Position numbers and translations under genes: made by a program. From Methanolinea sp. SDB (GTDB lineage: Archaea > Halobacteriota > Methanomicrobia > Methanomicrobiales > Methanospirillaceae), in the NCBI GenBank assembly GCA_001412335.1, contig LKUF01000284.1, forward strand, positions 1 through 10,301: DNA of 10,301 nucleotides, in the 5' to 3' direction. Below are positions 7,133 through 10,301 of the stretch, in pieces. Position 1 is the stretch's first letter; each line of letters starts with the position of its first letter. The notes under the pieces were generated by a model that was given only the letters and a program-made list of their open reading frames with translations, was not told the origin of the DNA and searched no databases.

Positions 7133-7858
7133 ATGCAACTTCCCAGAGGAACCTTCCGGACACTCAAGCGGGGGATAAGCCTTGACGAACTGGCTTATGA
7201 ATTGAAAAATGAGCGATTCAGTGGATCCTGTACAATTACCAGAGATAAGAGTGAGATTGTGATGGTATTTCGCAATGGTTCACTTATCCTGGCACGTTAT
7301 GACGATATGGAAGGGAATGCTGCCTGGGAGCGGATTAAGGGCATAGGCACTGATATGGTAGACGCGGCTCTCTCAAGCCTTAGCGAAGCCCAGCTTGGGC
7401 TGGCTCTCGAGTTTAATTCGAATGCGCGCATCCAGAGGGCCACTCTCCAGGAGCGGCGGGCGTCCGTGATTCCCTTGAAGAGTGTGGAGACAAAAAAGCC
7501 CGATATAACCACTGACAAGGGAATTCCAACCAGCAATACCCAGAAGAGCCGTCAGGAAAAACCTCCATCCCTCACGTACGAAAAAGAAGTGATCAGGAAG
7601 AATATTCCGCCAAAATCCGATACAATTCCCCATCAAAAGGAGATAGTGATCACAGAAAAGATCCCTGAAGAGACCGACGCATCGATTCCAAATTCCCCCG
7701 GCGAAGAGCAGTCCAGCTCCTGCCAGGGGCTTGATGCCCTCGATTCCATGGATATCGAGACCATGACGCAGAAGATCCGGAACAACTGCATAGTCATGAT
7801 CGAAAAACTCCATCTCGAACACCTGATTGAGACGAAAAAGGGACAGGGCGGGAGATAG
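7133..7858 (+). CDS. Uncharacterised DUF2226-like protein with disordered linker and C-terminal helix
   Basis: I do not recognise a characterised family for this 241-residue protein. Residues 1-100 form a compact domain (PRGTFRTLKRGISLDELAY, then RFSGSCTITRDKSEIVMVFR and NGSLILARYDD) that resembles the N-terminal domain of the 233-residue Roadblock protein across the divergent promoter; archaeal DUF2226 is the nearest family I can name, tentatively. Residues 105-200 are rich in Pro, Lys, Ser and Glu and probably disordered. A last amphipathic stretch (203-235, with MTQKIRNNCIVMIEKLHLEH) could be a helix for partner binding. There is no membrane segment. The ATG at 7133 is the first after an in-frame stop at 7118 and lacks a ribosome binding site. 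The next gene starts two bases after its stop, so the two form an operon. Confidence 0.7.
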   Translation: MQLPRGTFRTLKRGISLDELAYELKNERFSGSCTITRDKSEIVMVFRNGSLILARYDDMEGNAAWERIKGIGTDMVDAALSSLSEAQLGLALEFNSNARIQRATLQERRASVIPLKSVETKKPDITTDKGIPTSNTQKSRQEKPPSLTYEKEVIRKNIPPKSDTIPHQKEIVITEKIPEETDASIPNSPGEEQSSSCQGLDALDSMDIETMTQKIRNNCIVMIEKLHLEHLIETKKGQGGR

Positions 7859-7860
7859 AT

Positions 7861-8412
7861 ATGGACGGAATCACGCTGGAGATCACCCTTCTTTTCATTA
7901 TTCTCGTGCTGCTCGCGATAACCCTCTTTCTGGGGGTTGTGAATGCGCTTTTTCTCTCGAAGTTATTTGCCGTGGTTTCCCGCCAGCTTGTCAGACACGG
8001 AGAGAGAGCCGCAGAGCCAAAGGCACCGGCTTCAGCCATTTCAAAGGATCGTGGAGCACCCACACCAAAAATATCCATGCCCCCACGTACGGATATATCG
8101 GATGCGCGTGATATCTCTGACGGGCTCCGAATAATCGCTGAACGGTATGGGCTTGATGCCCTCACCGTTTCGAGTACCGATGGCCTTGCGCTCGGATCAT
8201 ACGGGGTGGAATCGCCATCCGCCGAGGCTGCCCGCTACAGTCATCTCCATGCAATAGGGGAAGCTATCACCGATCCTGGTGTCACCGTATCCCGAATGGA
8301 ATTCCAGGGCTCACCGCTCGTTGCTATCATCCGAAGCGCTGTGTCCCCCAGCAATGAAATATCAAACGCCATCGAAGACGAAGTGAGAAGACTTTTTGAG
8401 AAGTGGCTATAG
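7861..8412 (+). CDS. Membrane-anchored Roadblock/LC7-like protein
   Basis: In this 183-residue protein a hydrophobic N-terminal helix (about 5-35) looks like a membrane anchor and not a cleaved signal. A Pro/Ala/Lys-rich linker (45-80) precedes residues 84-180, which follow a Roadblock-like pattern: helix 84-96, strand pair LDALTVSSTDGLALGSYG (98-115), helix 119-136, strands VTVSRMEFQGSPLVAIIRS (141-159) and a final helix 164-182. The SSTDGLAL turn matches the position of GRDG in the small Roadblock protein, but the domain is diverged, so the call is structural and tentative. The domain probably faces the cytosol. The gene follows the 241-residue protein's stop by two bases, with GGAGAT as ribosome binding site at 7851. 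It could tie the soluble Roadblock proteins or the MinD ATPase to the membrane, which is inference. Confidence 0.68.
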   Translation: MDGITLEITLLFIILVLLAITLFLGVVNALFLSKLFAVVSRQLVRHGERAAEPKAPASAISKDRGAPTPKISMPPRTDISDARDISDGLRIIAERYGLDALTVSSTDGLALGSYGVESPSAEAARYSHLHAIGEAITDPGVTVSRMEFQGSPLVAIIRSAVSPSNEISNAIEDEVRRLFEKWL

Positions 8413-8438
8413 CAAAAAATCGCCATTTTGTCATTAGA

Positions 8439-8448
8439 CTTATATAAA
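8439..8448 (+). promoter_or_regulatory. TATA box of the minD-like gene
   Basis: CTTATATAAA is a near-perfect archaeal TATA box. Its centre lies about 37 bases before the ATG at 8481, predicting transcription from about 8469-8470. The leader would then be about 12 bases and consist mainly of the strong ribosome binding site GGAGGG (8471-8476). The 68-bp gap from the preceding gene supports an independent promoter. Confidence 0.8.
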
Positions 8449-8480
8449 TCAACAGCAATTTCTTTTTTATGGAGGGATAA

Positions 8481-9266
8481 ATGGTCCGAGTTTTTACATT
8501 TGCGTCTGGCAAGGGCGGCACAGGTAAAACAACAGTGACCGTTAATCTTGGGACGAGTCTCGCATTGTTCGGGAAAAAAACCATAATAATGGATGCAGAC
8601 ATCGGGATGGCCAATCTGGGCCTTGCTATCGGACTTGAAGATGTTCCGATCACCCTTCATGAAGTGCTGGCAGGAAAATCGAATATCTGTGATGCTATTT
8701 ATGAAGGCCCTGGAGGGGTCCAGGTCGTTCCGAGTGGCATCTCCCTGCAGGGATTTCAGCAGGCCAACCCGGAAAAACTAAAGGACGTCATGAAGGACCT
8801 CGTTGACAGGTGCGATTACCTGCTCATCGATGCTCCCGCAGGGATCAGCCGGGACGGAGTAATTCCCCTGGCAGTTGCCGATGATGTGATACTCGTGGTC
8901 AATCCGGAACTTTCGTCCATCGTGGACGCATTGAAGACCAAGATATTGACCGAAGTGGTAGGAGGCCATGTATACGGGGTGATCATCAACCGGACAGGCG
9001 GGGAGAATCCGGATTATGTCCGTCAGAAGATGGAGAAAGTCCTCGGTGTCAAGGTCATCGGGATCATTCCTGAGGATCCGAACGTGAGGCGGGCGTCATC
9101 ATCGAAGACTCCGGTTGTCATCAAGTTTCCCACATCTCCATCCTCCATCGCTTTGAAACAGATCGCCGGCAGGCTCTCCGGAATTGAATACGATATCAAG
9201 TCAGAGGAGAGCAAGGAGAAGTTCATCGAGCGGTTTGCAAAAGTGATCTTTCGGGGGAAAAAATGA
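8481..9266 (+). CDS. minD: MinD/ParA-family positioning ATPase
   Basis: This 261-residue protein is a SIMIBI ATPase of the MinD type. The deviant Walker A SGKGGTGKTT (9-18) includes the signature Lys K11. The switch I region DADIGMANL (38-46) and the Walker B/switch II LLIDAPAGI (114-122) are intact. The ATP-bound dimer normally binds membrane and recruits partners to place cell structures. The last 15 residues (KFIERFAKVIFRGKK, 247-261) can form an amphipathic helix like the membrane-targeting tip of MinD. It has its own TATA box and a strong GGAGGG ribosome binding site, and overlaps the next gene by 4 bp (ATGA). Archaea carry several MinD paralogues, some of which position archaella or chemosensory arrays and not the division site; the neighbouring secretion motor and Roadblock genes favour such a role. 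No MinE or MinC is visible. Confidence 0.9.
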   Translation: MVRVFTFASGKGGTGKTTVTVNLGTSLALFGKKTIIMDADIGMANLGLAIGLEDVPITLHEVLAGKSNICDAIYEGPGGVQVVPSGISLQGFQQANPEKLKDVMKDLVDRCDYLLIDAPAGISRDGVIPLAVADDVILVVNPELSSIVDALKTKILTEVVGGHVYGVIINRTGGENPDYVRQKMEKVLGVKVIGIIPEDPNVRRASSSKTPVVIKFPTSPSSIALKQIAGRLSGIEYDIKSEESKEKFIERFAKVIFRGKK

Positions 9267-9460
9267 CGCTTGAGTTTATTTTACTGTTAATTTTCGGTAT
9301 TATCATTATTTTACTGCTTTTTGTGGTGTACGTGATGTATGTCCGCATACAGCAACTCCTCAGAGACTTCGACCAGATGGAGTCAAAGATGAAACTGACC
9401 GACTCGGAGATTGAAGTTCTTGCAAGAAACGTTGAGGAGATCAAAAAATTGAAGATATGA
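9263..9460 (+). CDS. Small single-pass membrane protein with C-terminal coiled coil
   Basis: This 65-residue protein starts with one very hydrophobic helix (residues 2-28) and continues in a charged heptad-like stretch (29-64, hydrophobic positions including L33, F36, M39, M43, L45, I49, V51, V56, I59, L63). I recognise no family. There is no basic N-terminus or prepilin-type cleavage site, so it is not a pilin. Its ATG overlaps the stop of the MinD-like gene by 4 bp, giving tight translational coupling, and a hairpin terminator follows directly. It may be a membrane partner of the MinD ATPase through the coiled coil. That is inference from position and shape only. Confidence 0.7.
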   Translation: MTLEFILLLIFGIIIILLLFVVYVMYVRIQQLLRDFDQMESKMKLTDSEIEVLARNVEEIKKLKI

Positions 9461-9477
9461 ACGGGAATTATCCCGTT
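9460..9477. terminator. Hairpin in the 16-bp convergent gap, likely bidirectional terminator
   Basis: AACGGGA (9460-9466) pairs perfectly with TCCCGTT (9471-9477) around the loop ATTA. The hairpin fills the whole space between the stop codons of the 65-residue protein gene and the Cache-V4R gene. Reading plus it is followed by TTTATT; reading minus by a run of six T (complement of 9443-9448). This fits termination in both directions. Confidence 0.65.
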
Positions 9478-10301
9478 TATTCCGCCCGGTTTTTAATCTC
9501 GAAGACACAATGTTCATCGCCCTTGGAACGGCATTTTACCTCGCGGCCCTGCACCTTGATTCCGAATGCACCCTCCACAATCCCGGCAAGCAACCCGGCA
9601 GTACAGTAACAGACTTTTTTGCCGACATTTCCGAATGACTCCGATTCCACGGTGTGCTCAAGAGTAATGGTCTTTGTCTTGGTCTCCTCGTTCCATTCCG
9701 TCTTGATGATCCGGAACCATCCCATCTGGGAATAGAACGCAAAAGCCATGTCACAGAGGGTCTCGGGATTGGTCCTTCTCACGATCTCATCCTTTAACCG
9801 ACCCAGGGCTTCTTCTTCAGGAGTCCCGACAAAAAGGATACCGATGATCTCTCCTGCGGAATTTTTGATTGGCTCATATGCCACGACATATTTTTTCCCA
9901 ACCACATCTGCAGTGCCATAATAGGTCTGCCCTTTGGTGATGACGGCATCGTAGACGACACGGGAGATCTCGGTTCCGACAGCCCGCTTGCCGTCAGCGC
10001 CAATAACATTGGTAGATACACGGATTGCCTTATCTCCGACTTTCTGGAAGACCGTGGCCTTGCTGCCCATGTCCTTTTCAATGGAATCAACAACCTCGAA
10101 GTTGTCGTTGACGACATGGTCGCCATACGCAATCTGGTTTCCGGAAACTGAGGGTGTTCCGTATGCTTCAAAACGGGTACGCAGCTGGTTGAGATCCGCG
10201 TCAAGTTTTGTCCTGGAGAGATCATACGAGATACTCATCTTCTTGTAGTGCTCCACGTTCTCCTTTCCCATATCCATGTAGGCACGGTAGTTGACCCCGC
10301 T
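9477..10301 (-). CDS. Cache-V4R domain sensor protein, C-terminal part (5' end outside window)
   Basis: The frame stays open to the window edge, eight codons beyond the Met at 10277, so the true start is probably outside. Counting from that Met, residues ~38-153 match a Cache_3-Cache_2-type small-molecule sensing domain (FEAYGTPSVSG, GSKATVFQKVGDKAIRVSTN, KGQTYYGTADVVGKKYV, AYEPIKNSAGEIIGILFVGT). Residues ~170-262 are a V4R (4-vinyl reductase) domain, with CYC (223-225) and the closing motif KCRSKGDEHCVFEI (248-261), whose conserved cysteines (C249, C257) suit metal or hydrocarbon ligand binding. No output kinase or methyl-accepting domain follows, and no membrane helix separates the two domains. 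V4R proteins of methanogens are mostly uncharacterised; sensing or ligand-binding regulation is likely. It is convergent with the MinD gene pair and probably not functionally linked to it. Confidence 0.82.
   Translation of the reverse strand, partial: SGVNYRAYMDMGKENVEHYKKMSISYDLSRTKLDADLNQLRTRFEAYGTPSVSGNQIAYGDHVVNDNFEVVDSIEKDMGSKATVFQKVGDKAIRVSTNVIGADGKRAVGTEISRVVYDAVITKGQTYYGTADVVGKKYVVAYEPIKNSAGEIIGILFVGTPEEEALGRLKDEIVRRTNPETLCDMAFAFYSQMGWFRIIKTEWNEETKTKTITLEHTVESESFGNVGKKVCYCTAGLLAGIVEGAFGIKVQGREVKCRSKGDEHCVFEIKNRAE

Noticed and set aside
7373..7822. Minus-strand ORF of 149 codons opposite the 241-residue protein gene
   Set aside because: The plus-strand frame has an in-frame stop just before its start, tight coupling to the next gene and a domain shared with a neighbour; the antisense frame has none of this.
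8574..8580. A7 run in the minD gene
   Set aside because: It encodes Gly-Lys-Lys in a conserved position and the frame is intact; too short and ordinary to suggest phase variation.
8241..8660. Minus-strand ORFs of 139 and 108 codons across the minD promoter
   Set aside because: They run antisense through a strong TATA box, the ribosome binding site and the Walker A region of minD.
9263..9460. The 65-residue membrane protein as a possible pilin for the nearby motor
   Set aside because: The hydrophobic segment begins at residue 2 with no preceding basic residues or prepilin peptidase site, and the C-terminus is a coiled coil and not a pilin head.

Overview
The window looks like a piece of a methanogenic euryarchaeal chromosome. 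The order Methanomicrobiales is the best guess, at moderate confidence. The archaeal evidence is a topoisomerase VI B-A gene pair, TATA boxes of the TTTATATA/TTATATAAA type about 26 bases before the expected transcript starts, GGAGG/GGTGA ribosome binding sites, archaeal Tad/type IV pilus-like secretion proteins, and Cache and V4R sensor domains typical of methanogens. No rRNA, tRNA, CRISPR array, insertion sequence or prophage gene is visible.

Layout: (1) Positions 1-1402, plus strand, hold the end of top6B and all of top6A, overlapping by 8 bp. (2) A 78-bp T/A-rich convergent gap follows. (3) Positions 1481-6951, minus strand, form a five-gene cluster read from right to left: a small Roadblock/LC7 protein, a two-domain protein ending in a second Roadblock domain, a large GspE/TadA-type secretion ATPase, and two T2SF (TadB/TadC-like) membrane platform proteins. 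(4) A 181-bp divergent control region lies at 6952-7132. (5) Positions 7133-9460, plus strand, hold four genes: a protein sharing the N-terminal domain seen across the divergent promoter, a membrane-anchored Roadblock-like protein, a MinD-type ATPase with its own strong promoter, and a 65-residue membrane/coiled-coil protein. (6) A 16-bp hairpin fills the next convergent gap. (7) From 9477 to the end, minus strand, lies the C-terminal part of a Cache-V4R sensor.

The main biological interest is the block 1481-9460. It places an assembly motor (ATPase plus two platform proteins) beside Roadblock-fold proteins and a MinD-like ATPase. In bacteria, MglB-type Roadblock proteins and MinD/ParA ATPases place polar machines, type IV pili included. 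My inference is that this block encodes a pilus- or secretion-like machine together with a system controlling its position or activity. No prepilin, prepilin peptidase or MglA-like GTPase lies in the window, so the substrate and the switch partner remain unknown.
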